Shown: positions 27,511-37,198, counted from the stretch's first letter. The stretch: 64,000 nt of DNA from Marinobacter salinisoli (GCF_017301335.1 NZ_CP071247.1:186001-250000); one strand, 5' to 3'. Notes: generated from the letters alone by a model not told the origin. Numbers and translations: made by a program.

Positions 27511-28503
27511 ATGATCAGCCGAAAGACCCTCCGGTTTCCCACTGCTTTTCAACTTACTGCCCGGCCAGCCGGTTTGGGTGGGCTGCTGATTCAGCTCGCG
27601 GCCACACTTGCGCTGACGATCACGATCACCGGCCAGGCCTTCGCCCAGGGAGCCGATACTGCGCCACCGGGCAAGAAGGACCTGATGGAAGAGGACATTG
27701 CCGCCGCCCTGGCCGATCTTGAAGAGCCCATGTATACGCCCTTCATCGAGCTGTATCTGCTGGAGGAGACCAAGGCCTTGCGCAAGGAACTGCAAAATAC
27801 CCGGGCCGAGCTGATTGAAAAAGTCGTGGACAAGGAATTATCGGTGGCCGACAAGACCATGTCCTACGCCACCGACACGGTCACCTACTTCTTCTATCTG
27901 ATTGCCGGCGCGAGTTCGATTTTGGTCGTGATCGGCTGGAACTCTATTCGCGACATGCGGGCCCAGCTCACCAGCCTGGCGGAGAAGCGAGTGAATGAAC
28001 TGGTGGTGGTTTACGAAAAGCGCCTGAAGGACATTGAGGAGCAACTGCAGCAGAAGTCCGACATCATCAACCAGAACCAGGCGGAGATCGAACGGACCAA
28101 CGAGATTCACTCCCTGTGGCTGAAAGCCAGCCAGGAAACCTCCCAACAGAACAAGATCGCCGCCTACGACCAGATTCTGGATCTGCGTCCGGACGACGTG
28201 GAGGCCCTCAGCTACAAGGCAGATGCCGTACTCGAAATGCAGGAACCGCTGTGGGCGATCAGCCTTTGCCAGCGGGCGTTGAAGCTGGCACCGGACAACG
28301 GCCACGCCCTGTATCAGCTGGCCTGCGCCTACGCCGAAATCGGCCGCTGGGAAGATGCCGTGGCCACGTTACAAAAAGCAATAGACATTTCAGAAGCGTA
28401 CAGAGACGATGCGTCCGTCGACCTGAGTTTCGAGCAGCTGCGTGAGCACGACAACTTCCAAAAACTGGTCTACCCGGACCAGGAAGAAAGCTCGGACACC
28501 TGA
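27511..28503 (+). CDS. Membrane-anchored TPR-repeat protein, function unknown
   Basis: 330 residues. There is a long N-terminal signal-like segment (hydrophobic about 22-45, ending TGQAFAQG), then a Glu/Lys-rich coiled region. A transmembrane helix TVTYFFYLIAGASSILVVIGW lies near 123-143, followed by a long coiled coil (about 150-200, rich in Lys/Glu/Gln). TPR-like repeats sit at about 205-300 (ALSYKADAVLEMQEPLWAISLCQRALKLAP and ALYQLACAYAEIGRWEDAVATLQKAI). The topology suggests a periplasmic N-terminus and cytoplasmic TPR domain, or the reverse if the first segment stays uncleaved. I do not recognise a named family. It lies 160 bp upstream of livK, probably as a separate unit. Confidence 0.7.
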   Translation: MISRKTLRFPTAFQLTARPAGLGGLLIQLAATLALTITITGQAFAQGADTAPPGKKDLMEEDIAAALADLEEPMYTPFIELYLLEETKALRKELQNTRAELIEKVVDKELSVADKTMSYATDTVTYFFYLIAGASSILVVIGWNSIRDMRAQLTSLAEKRVNELVVVYEKRLKDIEEQLQQKSDIINQNQAEIERTNEIHSLWLKASQETSQQNKIAAYDQILDLRPDDVEALSYKADAVLEMQEPLWAISLCQRALKLAPDNGHALYQLACAYAEIGRWEDAVATLQKAIDISEAYRDDASVDLSFEQLREHDNFQKLVYPDQEESSDT

Positions 28504-28663
28504 TTAAGACAACGTAAAAATAAGCGTGACTATGCTCAGACCGGCGCAGAGAAGGTCTCTGACCACCTCTGTTGCCGGGCTCCTTGACAAGCCCCAAACT
28601 GTGGTGTTTGTTTAAGTCGCTGAGTACAAAAGAATAACCCTGAAAAAGTACAGGATGGATCCA

Positions 28664-29776
28664 ATGAAAACTTCAGTAAAGAAACTCGTCACCGCGGTTA
28701 GCGCCTCTGTCGCCCTGATGGGCGCAGGCCAGGCCGCCGCCGAAATCCAGATCGGCATCGCCGGCCCAATGACCGGCCCGGTTGCCCAGTATGGTGACAT
28801 GCAGTTCTCTGGCGCCCGCATGGCGATCGAACAGATCAACGCCAACGGCGGCGTGATGGGCGAGCAGCTGGTTGCCGTGGAATACGACGACGTGTGTGAC
28901 CCCAAGCAGGCCGTAACGGTAGCGAACAGCATGGTGAACGACGGTGTTCAATTCGTCATTGGCCACCTGTGTTCCAGCTCTACCCAGCCCGCCTCGGACA
29001 TCTACGAGGACGAAGGCATCCTGATGATCACCCCGGCGTCCACCAGCCCTGACATTACCGAGCGTGGCTATGAGCTGGTATTCCGCACCATCGGCCTGGA
29101 CAGCATGCAGGGCCCGGTTGCCGCCAACTATCTGGCCAGCCTGAACCCAGAGCGCGTTGCTATCGTGCACGACAAGCAGCAGTACGGTGAAGGTATCGCC
29201 ACGGCCGTTCGCGACACGCTGGCAGACAAGGGCGTTGAAATCGCCATGTTCGAAGGCATCACCGCCGGCGACAAGGACTTCTCTTCCCTGGTCACCAAAA
29301 TGAAGCAGGCCGATGTAGACTTCGTTTACTACGGCGGTTACCACCCGGAGCTCGGCCTGATTCTGCGCCAGGCAAAGCAGGCCGGTCTGGACGCCCGCTT
29401 CATGGGCCCTGAGGGTGTCGGCAACAAGGACATCAACACCATTGCCGGCGAAGCCGCTGAAGGTCTGTTGGTAACCCTGCCGCCCAGCTTCGATCAGAAA
29501 GAAGAGAACCAGGCACTGGTGAAAGCATTCGAGGACAAGGGTGAAGACCCGTCCGGCCCGTTCGTCCTGACTTCGTATGCCGCCGTGCAGCTGATCGTTG
29601 ACGGCATCAAGCAGGCTGACTCTACCGATCCGTTTGACGTTGCCAAAGCTCTGCGCAGCACCAGCTACGAAACTCCGATCGGTTCTGTTCAGTACGACGA
29701 AGCCGGTGACCTGAAGTCGTTTGAGTTTGTTGTTTACGAATGGCATTCAGACGGCAGCAAAACTCCGGTAAACTAA
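28664..29776 (+). CDS. livK: Branched-chain amino acid ABC transporter, periplasmic substrate-binding protein
   Basis: About 370 residues from MKTSVKKLVTAV, with AGGA 8 nt before the start. The signal peptide ends near GQAAA, and the mature protein starts EIQIGIAGPMTGPVAQYGD, the canonical LivJ/LivK opening. Ligand-contacting regions HLCSSSTQPASDIYED and TPASTSP are visible. It binds leucine, isoleucine or valine (or a related amino acid) in the periplasm and delivers it to LivHMGF. It is the first gene of livKHMGF. Two hairpins after it probably raise its expression over the membrane genes. Confidence 0.92.
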   Translation: MKTSVKKLVTAVSASVALMGAGQAAAEIQIGIAGPMTGPVAQYGDMQFSGARMAIEQINANGGVMGEQLVAVEYDDVCDPKQAVTVANSMVNDGVQFVIGHLCSSSTQPASDIYEDEGILMITPASTSPDITERGYELVFRTIGLDSMQGPVAANYLASLNPERVAIVHDKQQYGEGIATAVRDTLADKGVEIAMFEGITAGDKDFSSLVTKMKQADVDFVYYGGYHPELGLILRQAKQAGLDARFMGPEGVGNKDINTIAGEAAEGLLVTLPPSFDQKEENQALVKAFEDKGEDPSGPFVLTSYAAVQLIVDGIKQADSTDPFDVAKALRSTSYETPIGSVQYDEAGDLKSFEFVVYEWHSDGSKTPVN

Positions 29777-29809
29777 GCCGGAACCGTTAACGAACGGTAA
29801 TCCAAAGAG

Positions 29810-29844
29810 CACCTTCTCGCCACACTCTGGGAGAAGGTGTTTTT
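29810..29844 (+). terminator. Terminator-like hairpin between livK and livH
   Basis: CACCTTCTC and GAGAAGGTG form a 9-bp perfect stem followed by TTTTTC, 33 bp after livK. As the operon continues, it is probably a partial terminator. Confidence 0.8.
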
Positions 29845-29868
29845 CTTGGCTCCCAAGCTTTATTTTCC

Positions 29869-29900
29869 CGCCCCCGGCCGGACTTTCCGGACCGGGGGCG
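29869..29900 (+). other. Very GC-rich hairpin in the livK-livH gap
   Basis: CGCCCCCGG and CCGGGGGCG plus an inner CCGGA/TCCGG make a 14-bp stem with one bulge and a 3-nt loop. It follows the partial terminator and precedes livH by 42 bp. A stem this stable at the 3-prime end of livK mRNA could block exonucleases, keeping livK message more abundant than livHMGF. Confidence 0.55.
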
Positions 29901-29942
29901 AAAAATGAACGGGGAGTGGGCATTCAGAGAGTTCCAAAAACC

Positions 29943-30866
29943 ATGCAAGACCTCTTGTATTTCTTTCAACAATTGATAAACGGGCTGACGATCGGAAGCA
30001 CTTACGCCCTCATTGCCATCGGATACACGATGGTTTACGGAATCATCGGAATGATTAACTTTGCCCACGGTGAGATCTACATGATCGGCGCGTATACCGC
30101 GCTCATCGCAATCACCGGGCTGGCTACACTGGGCGTTGCCTGGCTGCCGCTGGTTCTGATTGTCGCGCTGGTGTGCGCCATGATTGTATCCAGTTCCATG
30201 GGCTGGGCCGTTGAACGGGTCGCTTACCGCCCTGTACGTGGCAGACACCGATTGATCCCGTTGATCTCGGCCATCGGCATGTCCATCTTCCTGCAGAACT
30301 ATGTACACCTGGCACAGGGTTCCCGGAACATTGGGTTCCCGTCACTGATTCAGGGCGGCTTCACCTTCGGCTCCGAAGGCACCTTCCAAATGTCGCTGTC
30401 CTACATGCAGATCACTATTTTCATCACCACCCTGATCTGTATGACTGCGCTGTCACTGTTCATCTCGCGCTCCCGGATTGGCCGCGCCTGCCGCGCCGTA
30501 TCCCAGGACCTGGGCATGGCCAACCTGCTGGGCGTTGATACCAACCGGATTATTTCCGCCACTTTCGTGATCGGGGCAGCCCTGGCCGCGGTTGCCGGCC
30601 TGCTTCTGGGTATGTACTACGGCTCCATTGATCCCCTGTTCGGTTTCATCGCCGGCTTGAAAGCCTTTACCGCGGCGGTGCTTGGTGGCATCGGCAGCAT
30701 TCCCGGCGCCATGCTGGGCGGCCTGATTCTGGGCGTTGCCGAAAGCATGACCTCTGGCTATCTCAGTGGCGAGTACAAAGACGTGGTCTCCTTCGGCCTG
30801 CTGATCCTGATTTTGCTGTTCAAACCCACCGGCCTGCTCGGCAAACCGGAGGTTGAGAAAATCTGA
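29943..30866 (+). CDS. livH: Branched-chain amino acid ABC transporter permease LivH
   Basis: About 307 residues of multi-span membrane protein. It begins [44 protein letters not shown], nearly matching E. coli LivH, which is why the ATG at 29943 is preferred over a GTG at 29916. Eight or so hydrophobic segments are visible, with the [23 protein letters not shown] coupling region near the C-terminus. It forms the membrane pore with LivM. Its stop codon overlaps the livM start (ATGA-type overlap at 30866), implying translational coupling. Confidence 0.95.
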   Translation: MQDLLYFFQQLINGLTIGSTYALIAIGYTMVYGIIGMINFAHGEIYMIGAYTALIAITGLATLGVAWLPLVLIVALVCAMIVSSSMGWAVERVAYRPVRGRHRLIPLISAIGMSIFLQNYVHLAQGSRNIGFPSLIQGGFTFGSEGTFQMSLSYMQITIFITTLICMTALSLFISRSRIGRACRAVSQDLGMANLLGVDTNRIISATFVIGAALAAVAGLLLGMYYGSIDPLFGFIAGLKAFTAAVLGGIGSIPGAMLGGLILGVAESMTSGYLSGEYKDVVSFGLLILILLFKPTGLLGKPEVEKI

Positions 30867-32140
30867 TGCCTGCTCACAATTTTAAACACGCGCTGTTTTG
30901 CGCGGTGATCACACTGATCATTGCTTACCCGATTCTCGGCCTGAACCTGGAGGCCCAGGGCATTAACGTGACCCTGACCGGCGCCGACACCTTTACCGTC
31001 GTCAGCGTTTTGATTGCTGTGGTCGCGGTATTCCTGTTCCAGCTGTTCCGCGACACCATTATGGGCAAGCTCCAGGGCGCAGTGTCTGGCCTGAGTTCTG
31101 ACACCCACAAGGAGCCCTTGGCGGAAAACAAGCGCGCCAAGATTGAGTCCTGGGTTCTGACCGGGGTGGTGGTTCTGGCCCTGTTCTGGCCATTCTTCGT
31201 GTCCCGGGGCGCGGTGGACCTGGCCACACTGGTTCTGATCTACGTCATGCTGGCTCTGGGCCTGAACGTGGTTGTGGGCCTGGCAGGCCTGCTGGACCTC
31301 GGCTACGTCGCGTTCTACGCGGTCGGTGCCTACACCTTCGCCCTGCTGTCTCAGTACACCGGAATTTCGTTCTGGGTTTCACTGCCCCTGGGAGCCTGTC
31401 TGGCCGCCCTGTTCGGGCTGGTGCTGGGCTTCCCGGTTTTGCGGCTTCGAGGCGACTATCTGGCCATTGTCACGCTGGGCTTTGGTGAGATCATCCGTAT
31501 CCTGCTGAACAACTGGACCAACCTGACCGGTGGCCCGAACGGTATCGGCGGCATTCCCGACCCGACGCTGTTCGGCATGGAGTTCGGCCGCCGGGTCAAG
31601 GAAGAAGGCAACACCTCCTTCCACGAAACCTTTGGCATTGCCTACAGTGGCGAGCACAAGGTGATCTTCCTGTACCTGATTGCGCTGGTGCTGGCCGTGT
31701 TTACCGCACTGGTGATCCGTCGCTTTATGCGTATGCCGGTAGGCCGCGCCTGGGAAGCCCTGCGCGAAGATGAAATCGCCGCCCGCTCCCTCGGCCTGAG
31801 CCGCACCGCCGTCAAGTTGTCGGCGTTCACCATTGGCGCCTTCTTCGCTGGCTTCGCCGGTACCGTGTTCGCCTCCAAGCAGGGCTTCATCAGCCCGGAA
31901 TCGTTCGTATTCCTTGAGTCTGCGATCATTCTGGCCATCGTCGTGCTCGGCGGTATGGGTTCCCAGATCGGTGTCGTGCTGGCCGCGATCGCCGTGACCA
32001 TCCTGCCGGAACTGGCCCGTGAATTCTCCGAATACCGCATGCTGGTGTTCGGCGCAGCCATGGTACTGATGATGGTGTGGCGCCCGCAGGGTCTGATGCC
32101 CATGCGCCGCATTCACATTGAGCTCAACAAGCAGGGGTAA
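30866..32140 (+). CDS. livM: Branched-chain amino acid ABC transporter permease LivM
   Basis: 424 residues, the full LivM length including the N-terminal extension with two extra hydrophobic spans (about 1-70) before the conserved core. Core segments [34 protein letters not shown] and [29 protein letters not shown] are typical. The EAA-like coupling region is [26 protein letters not shown]. It pairs with LivH as the transporter's membrane domain. Confidence 0.95.
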   Translation: MPAHNFKHALFCAVITLIIAYPILGLNLEAQGINVTLTGADTFTVVSVLIAVVAVFLFQLFRDTIMGKLQGAVSGLSSDTHKEPLAENKRAKIESWVLTGVVVLALFWPFFVSRGAVDLATLVLIYVMLALGLNVVVGLAGLLDLGYVAFYAVGAYTFALLSQYTGISFWVSLPLGACLAALFGLVLGFPVLRLRGDYLAIVTLGFGEIIRILLNNWTNLTGGPNGIGGIPDPTLFGMEFGRRVKEEGNTSFHETFGIAYSGEHKVIFLYLIALVLAVFTALVIRRFMRMPVGRAWEALREDEIAARSLGLSRTAVKLSAFTIGAFFAGFAGTVFASKQGFISPESFVFLESAIILAIVVLGGMGSQIGVVLAAIAVTILPELAREFSEYRMLVFGAAMVLMMVWRPQGLMPMRRIHIELNKQG

Positions 32141-32146
32141 CGGACG

Positions 32147-32902
32147 ATGCTAGAAGTACAGAATCTGTCCATGCGCTTTGGCGGCCTGCTGGCTGTGGAT
32201 CAAGTATCGCTGGACGTTCAGGAACGGGAAATCGTGTCCGTCATCGGCCCTAACGGGGCCGGTAAAACCACGGTATTTAACTGCATCAGTGGCTTCTACA
32301 AGCCCACGGGCGGAACCATCAGTTTTCAGGGCCAGGAAGTACAGGGCAAACCGGACTATCAGATTTCCCGTCTGGGTATGGTCCGCACCTTCCAGCACGT
32401 GCGCCTGTTCAATCAGATGACGGTGGTGGAGAACTTGCTGGTGGCGCAACACCGGCACCTGAACACCAACCTGATTGCCGGATTGCTGAAAACCCCGGGC
32501 TACCGGGAGCGGGAGCAGAAGGCGCTGGACCGCGCCGCCTACTGGCTGGATCGCGTGGGCCTGCTGGACCTGGCCAACCGCGAAGCCGGCAACCTGGCTT
32601 ATGGCCAGCAGCGCCGACTGGAAATCGCCCGCTGCATGGTGACCGAACCCAACCTGCTGATGCTCGACGAGCCGGCGGCTGGCCTCAACCCGGCCGAAAC
32701 CAAGGACCTCAACCAGCTGATTGTCAGCCTGAAAGAGGATTACTGCGTGTCCGTGCTGCTGATCGAGCACGACATGAGCCTGGTGATGGATATTTCCGAC
32801 CGCATCAACGTAATCAACCAGGGCCGGCCCCTGGCCAGCGGCACCCCGGAAGAGATCCGCCAGAACGACGACGTGATCAAAGCTTACCTGGGTGAGGCCT
32901 GA
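32147..32902 (+). CDS. livG: Branched-chain amino acid ABC transporter ATP-binding protein LivG
   Basis: 251-residue ABC ATPase. Walker A GPNGAGKTT is near residue 38, the signature-like segment LAYGQQRRLEIARC near 152 and Walker B LLMLDEPAAGLNP near 172, followed by the switch His in LLIEHDMSLVM. The C-terminal IRQNDDVIKAYLGEA tail is the LivG family end. It powers import with LivF on the cytoplasmic face. It starts 6 bp after livM. Confidence 0.95.
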   Translation: MLEVQNLSMRFGGLLAVDQVSLDVQEREIVSVIGPNGAGKTTVFNCISGFYKPTGGTISFQGQEVQGKPDYQISRLGMVRTFQHVRLFNQMTVVENLLVAQHRHLNTNLIAGLLKTPGYREREQKALDRAAYWLDRVGLLDLANREAGNLAYGQQRRLEIARCMVTEPNLLMLDEPAAGLNPAETKDLNQLIVSLKEDYCVSVLLIEHDMSLVMDISDRINVINQGRPLASGTPEEIRQNDDVIKAYLGEA

Positions 32903-32911
32903 GGAAATCCA

Positions 32912-33613
32912 ATGCTAGTACTAGAGAATGTCCATACTCACTACGGCAAGATCGAAGCGCTGCACGGCGTCTCAGTCGAGGTCAAAAAGGGCGAAATTGT
33001 GTCCCTGATCGGCGCCAACGGCGCCGGCAAGACCACGCTGCTGATGACCGTTTGCGGTACCCCGCAGGCCACGTCCGGCCGGGTGATTCTGGAAGGCCGG
33101 GATATTACCCGGGAGCCAACCGCGCAGATCATGCGTTCCGGCATCGCCATCGTGCCCGAAGGCCGCCGCATCTTCTCTGGCCTGACCGTCGAGGAAAACC
33201 TGCACATGGGCGGGTTCTTCAACACCAAGGCGGAAATTCGCAAGAGCCAGGATCATGTGTACGAGCTGTTTCCTCGCCTGAAAGAGCGCGAAAACCAGCG
33301 TGCCGGCACCATGTCCGGCGGCGAGCAGCAGATGCTCGCCATCGGCCGTGCCCTGATGAGCAAGCCGCGCATGATCATCCTGGACGAGCCATCGCTGGGA
33401 CTGGCGCCCATCGTGATCAAGCAAATCTTCGAGATCATCGGCCACCTGCGTGACGAGGGCATCACCGTGTTCCTCGTTGAGCAGAACGCCCACCAGGCCC
33501 TGAACCTGGCGGACCGCGGCTACGTGCTCGAAACCGGCAAGATCCGGCTGCACGATACTGGTAAAAATCTGCTGGCCAACCCGGAGGTTCAGAACGCCTA
33601 CCTGGGCGGCTGA
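32912..33613 (+). CDS. livF: Branched-chain amino acid ABC transporter ATP-binding protein LivF
   Basis: 233-residue ABC ATPase with Walker A GANGAGKTT near residue 37, signature MSGGEQQMLAIGRA near 135, Walker B MIILDEPSLGLAP and switch His replaced by Asn in FLVEQNAHQAL, as is usual for LivF. It is the last gene of the operon, 9 bp after livG, and is followed by a strong terminator. Confidence 0.95.
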   Translation: MLVLENVHTHYGKIEALHGVSVEVKKGEIVSLIGANGAGKTTLLMTVCGTPQATSGRVILEGRDITREPTAQIMRSGIAIVPEGRRIFSGLTVEENLHMGGFFNTKAEIRKSQDHVYELFPRLKERENQRAGTMSGGEQQMLAIGRALMSKPRMIILDEPSLGLAPIVIKQIFEIIGHLRDEGITVFLVEQNAHQALNLADRGYVLETGKIRLHDTGKNLLANPEVQNAYLGG

Positions 33614-33631
33614 TGGATTGACCAGCGCAGA

Positions 33632-33674
33632 CAAAAGCCGGCGTGTGGAATCATACGCCGGCTTTTGTGTTTTT
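33632..33674 (+). terminator. Rho-independent terminator of the liv operon
   Basis: CAAAAGCCGGCGT and ACGCCGGCTTTTG form a 13-bp perfect stem with a 10-nt loop followed by TGTTTTT, 18 bp after livF. Confidence 0.9.
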
Positions 33675-33882
33675 AAACACGACACAAACTTCTCTTTCGG
33701 AATATTTTTCAGGAAAAATCAATTACTCACGCCGCGTTTTGCTTGCGCTTTCGGGATTTGAACTATACTCAGACGAACGGTAATCCTGTCTCCGCACAAA
33801 CCAGTCAGGGCCGTTTCCGCAATGCAGCGCCCGCTTCCGGGCCTTCATGCGTTGACCGCGCAACCACACAAAGGAGTGGATA

Positions 33883-34347
33883 ATGAAAAAACTGATTGCA
33901 GGTGCAGTTCTTCTGGGTGCTTCTTCCCTGGCCTTTGCCCAGCCGGGTTGTGGCGTTGGTGCCATGATCTGGAAGGGACAGTCCGGCGCAGCCCCGCACA
34001 TCCTTGCGGCGACCACCAACGGTACCTTCGGTAACCAAACGCTGGGCATGACGACCGGTACGCTGGGTTGTGATACTGATCAGTCGGTCCAGTCCATGGC
34101 CATGTTCATGGACAACAACATTGATAAGGTCGCCCGCGATATGTCCCGGGGCAGTGGTGAGAACCTCGATACTCTGGCGGTTCTTCTGGGCGTAGAGCCT
34201 GCCGACCGGGAATCCTTCCGCAAGGTATTGCAGGACAACTTTGCTACGATCTTCCCAAGCTCAGACACCACCTCCGGTGAAGCCGTGGATGCCATTGTAT
34301 CCGTGCTGGAGCAGGACAAGACACTGAGCAAGTATGTCGCTGCCTGA
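33883..34347 (+). CDS. DUF3015 family periplasmic protein
   Basis: 154 residues with an AAGGAG ribosome-binding site and a clean signal peptide MKKLIAGAVLLGASSLAFA, cleaved before QPGCGVGAMIWKGQSG. That opening, with Cys in PGCG and another in GTLGCDTDQ, is the DUF3015 hallmark. The two Cys may form a disulfide. The function of the family is unknown. It precedes the DUF4105 gene by 86 bp on the same strand, an association I believe is common, so both probably act at the envelope. A TATACT at 33764-33769 could be the -10 of its promoter, with a poor -35. Confidence 0.85.
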   Translation: MKKLIAGAVLLGASSLAFAQPGCGVGAMIWKGQSGAAPHILAATTNGTFGNQTLGMTTGTLGCDTDQSVQSMAMFMDNNIDKVARDMSRGSGENLDTLAVLLGVEPADRESFRKVLQDNFATIFPSSDTTSGEAVDAIVSVLEQDKTLSKYVAA

Positions 34348-34433
34348 TCCCGAAATCACTTAAGGATTCACGTGCGCCACGGATGGCCGACCTTTCCGCA
34401 ACAACACGCTAACATCCGGATGTATTGAACCCC

Positions 34434-36302
34434 ATGGGCAACTTGGTACGCTTTGGGCTTGTAGTGTGCTGGCTTGCCCAGTTTCCTTTTGCACTGGCCC
34501 AGTCCCCCACCAGCGATGGTGAACCGCTTCATTCAGATCCGGCCTGGCTTACCCTGGGTCATTATCACCCCAACACCCTCGGTGGTGGTTTCACCAGCCA
34601 GGCCGACGACCCGGACTTCTTCCTGAGTGAGAACGGCAAACACTCTCCCGAAGCGGAGTTGAGAGCTACGCTGCAGGCCATACAGCAAGCTGGCGACGGC
34701 AACGGCCACGCCCAGTGCCGCTTCCCGGCCCGAACCGCATGGCTGTCCGAAGCCATGGGCCTGTCGCTGCCCGAGGTATCCTGTCCCGGGTATCAGCAGT
34801 GGGCTGACGAACTGAACACCAGCAGTGTAACGCTGGTGTTCGCCGCCTCTTACCTGAACAGTCCCTCGTCCATGTTCGGCCATACGTTTTTGCGACTTGA
34901 CCCACCCCGAACGGATGCCACCACCAATCTGCTGCTGGCGAGTACCATCTCCTACGCTGCCGATGCCGCGGCCCATGACAGCGAACTGCTGTTCGCCTAC
35001 AAAGGCATTTTCGGCGGTTATCCAGGTGTCACCAGCGTTACGCCGTACTATGAAAAGATCCGACTGTATTCGGACATCGAGCATCGTGATTTGTGGGAAT
35101 ACCGGCTCAATCTGTCGAAGGCCGAGGTAGACCAGCTGCTGGCCCACGCCTGGGAAATCCAGGACCGCAATTTTGACTACTATTTCTTCGATGAAAACTG
35201 TGCCTACCGGCTGCTGGCGCTGATTGATGTGGCGCGACCGGGCACACAGTTGCTTGGCGAGGTGTCGACGCATGCGATCCCATCCGACACGGTGCGTTGG
35301 GTGCTGGAAAAAAACCTCGTCAGCGAGATTCACTACCGCCCGTCGGCGGCCACCGAAGTGGCCTACAGCCTGGATAACCTGCCCGAGCATCATCGGGAGC
35401 TCGCGGCGGCCCTCGCTACCGGCAATCTGCAAGCCGAATCCTCTGCGCTGGCCGGCCTGACCGATGAACAGCGCGCCCGGATACTGGACGCCACTTACGA
35501 CTACGTGCGCTATCAGAGTGAGGCCGAAGGCTGGCCGCGGGAATACGCTGCTCCACTTTCACACGACCTGCTGAGAGAACGCAGCACCGTCGAAGCCGCC
35601 CCGGACACTCCACAACCCCCACCACCAGCGGTTCGGGATGATCAGGGCCACGACACCTTTCGCGCCAGCCTGGGGGCAGGACAAATCGACGGGCGGGAAT
35701 TCGTACGCATGAGCCTTCGCCCTGCCTACCACGACCTGCTTGACCCGCCAGCCGGCTACCGACAAGGCGCACAACTTCAGTTCCTCGGTCTCGATACTCG
35801 GTACTACACTGATAACAACGAGTGGCAGGTGGAGCAAATCATTGGTGTGGAAATACGCTCGCTCAGCCCCAGGGACGCCTTTTTCGATCCGCTGTCCTGG
35901 CAGGTTGGTTTCGGGGGCCGCCGAACCGACACCGGCAGTAAGCGAGTACTGACTCCTTACCTGGACGGCGGCGCCGGGGGTAGCTGGCTCCTGGCGGATC
36001 AGCTTCAGGGATTCGCCATCGCCACGGCGGATCTGGAAGTGGATGACGACCTGAACCGGGGCTACGACGCCGCACCAGGCGCCGATGTCGGCCTGCTGTA
36101 TCAGGCGTCGCGACTGAGCCTTCTGGGCGGATTGAAAACCAAGGCGTGGATTGTCAGCACTCAACACCGGCAAGATCAGGCCTACGTCAGGTCAGGCTGG
36201 CATTTTCTGCCGGGGCTGAGCCTGTATGCCGAGTTCATTCGAGAGCACCATTACGACAGGTATCAGAGCACATGGCAGGCAGGCTTTCACGCTTACTTCT
36301 GA
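34434..36302 (+). CDS. DUF4105 (Lnb N-terminal-like) protein with C-terminal outer-membrane-barrel-like domain
   Basis: About 622 residues with a signal peptide ending FPFALAQ. The DUF4105 domain (about 120-330) contains SYLNSPSSMFGHTFLRLDPP and FDYYFFDENCAYRLLALID. The His in FGH and the Cys in ENC resemble the catalytic pair of circularly permuted papain-like (YiiX/NlpC-type) hydrolases; that reading is inference. The C-terminal 230 residues alternate like beta strands and end FHAYF, the aromatic end of outer-membrane barrels. So this is probably an outer-membrane protein with a periplasmic enzymatic domain. ATG 34434 and TTG 34425 are both possible starts; the ribosome-binding site is weak. 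The next gene starts within its last 31 bp. Confidence 0.75.
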   Translation: MGNLVRFGLVVCWLAQFPFALAQSPTSDGEPLHSDPAWLTLGHYHPNTLGGGFTSQADDPDFFLSENGKHSPEAELRATLQAIQQAGDGNGHAQCRFPARTAWLSEAMGLSLPEVSCPGYQQWADELNTSSVTLVFAASYLNSPSSMFGHTFLRLDPPRTDATTNLLLASTISYAADAAAHDSELLFAYKGIFGGYPGVTSVTPYYEKIRLYSDIEHRDLWEYRLNLSKAEVDQLLAHAWEIQDRNFDYYFFDENCAYRLLALIDVARPGTQLLGEVSTHAIPSDTVRWVLEKNLVSEIHYRPSAATEVAYSLDNLPEHHRELAAALATGNLQAESSALAGLTDEQRARILDATYDYVRYQSEAEGWPREYAAPLSHDLLRERSTVEAAPDTPQPPPPAVRDDQGHDTFRASLGAGQIDGREFVRMSLRPAYHDLLDPPAGYRQGAQLQFLGLDTRYYTDNNEWQVEQIIGVEIRSLSPRDAFFDPLSWQVGFGGRRTDTGSKRVLTPYLDGGAGGSWLLADQLQGFAIATADLEVDDDLNRGYDAAPGADVGLLYQASRLSLLGGLKTKAWIVSTQHRQDQAYVRSGWHFLPGLSLYAEFIREHHYDRYQSTWQAGFHAYF

Positions 36303-37198
36303 CTCTTTGGCACGCGCTTTCTCACGCAGCCCTCGCCTGCGTTCTGGCTGCAGCCGGCCTCCTCGCCGGTTGCAGCAGCGCGTTCTTCTTCCCGGATAAC
36401 ATTACCTATGTCACCCCGGGTCGCCTGAACCTGGACTACGAGGATGTCTTCCTGAAAACCAGCGATGGCGAAACGCTGCACGGCTGGTGGCTGCCGGCAG
36501 CAACCTCGGAGACAGAGCCGTTAGGGACCGTCTATTTTCTTCACGGCAACGCGCAGAACCTCAGCAGCCACATCCTGAACGTTGCCTGGCTGCCAGAGCA
36601 GGGCTACAACGTATTTGCGCTGGATTACCGGGGCTACGGTCAATCCACCGGGGCTCCTGACATCGAAGGCGTCCTGAACGACGTCGAAACCGGTCTGAAC
36701 TGGCTGGGAACCCGCCCCGAGGTCCAGTCGGGCGGGCTCTTTGTTCTTGGGCAGAGCCTTGGTGGCGCCCTGGGCCTGACCCTTGCCAGCGAATGGGTCA
36801 AGCGGGGCAAGGAACCAGAGATTGATGGTGTGGTGATTGACGGGGCCTTCTCGGGGTTTCGCGGTATCGCCCAGGAAAAGCTCGGCAGCTTCTGGCTGAC
36901 CTGGCCCCTGCAAATTCCGCTGAGCTGGACCATTCCCGACGACTACGAGGGCGTCGACCGAATTGACGACATCAGCCCGGTGCCGGTACTCGTCATCCAC
37001 AGTCTCAGGGATGAGGTCATTCCTTTCCATCATGGCAAAGCGCTCTATGAAGCCGCCGACTACCCCAAGGAGCTGATCGCCACGGACACCCCCCATGGGG
37101 CGACCTTTATCATTTCCGCCCACCGGGAGTCGACCATGGCGTTCTTCGCCAACGCGAGCGCCAAGCATGCCCAGGCGCCGGCCGCTCCAAAGCCATAA
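36272..37198 (+). CDS. Alpha/beta-hydrolase lipoprotein
   Basis: About 308 residues from MAGRLSRLLLTLWHAL. The lipobox LLAGC (Cys near residue 31) predicts a lipid-anchored envelope protein. The hydrolase fold has oxyanion HGNAQN, nucleophile Ser in GQSLGGALG, acid Asp in SLRDEVIPF and His in DTPHGATF. It resembles the BEM46/YfhR-like serine hydrolases. The start at 36272 overlaps the end of the DUF4105 gene by 31 bp, so the two are translationally coupled and probably act together. The substrate is unknown. Confidence 0.82.
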   Translation: MAGRLSRLLLTLWHALSHAALACVLAAAGLLAGCSSAFFFPDNITYVTPGRLNLDYEDVFLKTSDGETLHGWWLPAATSETEPLGTVYFLHGNAQNLSSHILNVAWLPEQGYNVFALDYRGYGQSTGAPDIEGVLNDVETGLNWLGTRPEVQSGGLFVLGQSLGGALGLTLASEWVKRGKEPEIDGVVIDGAFSGFRGIAQEKLGSFWLTWPLQIPLSWTIPDDYEGVDRIDDISPVPVLVIHSLRDEVIPFHHGKALYEAADYPKELIATDTPHGATFIISAHRESTMAFFANASAKHAQAPAAPKP

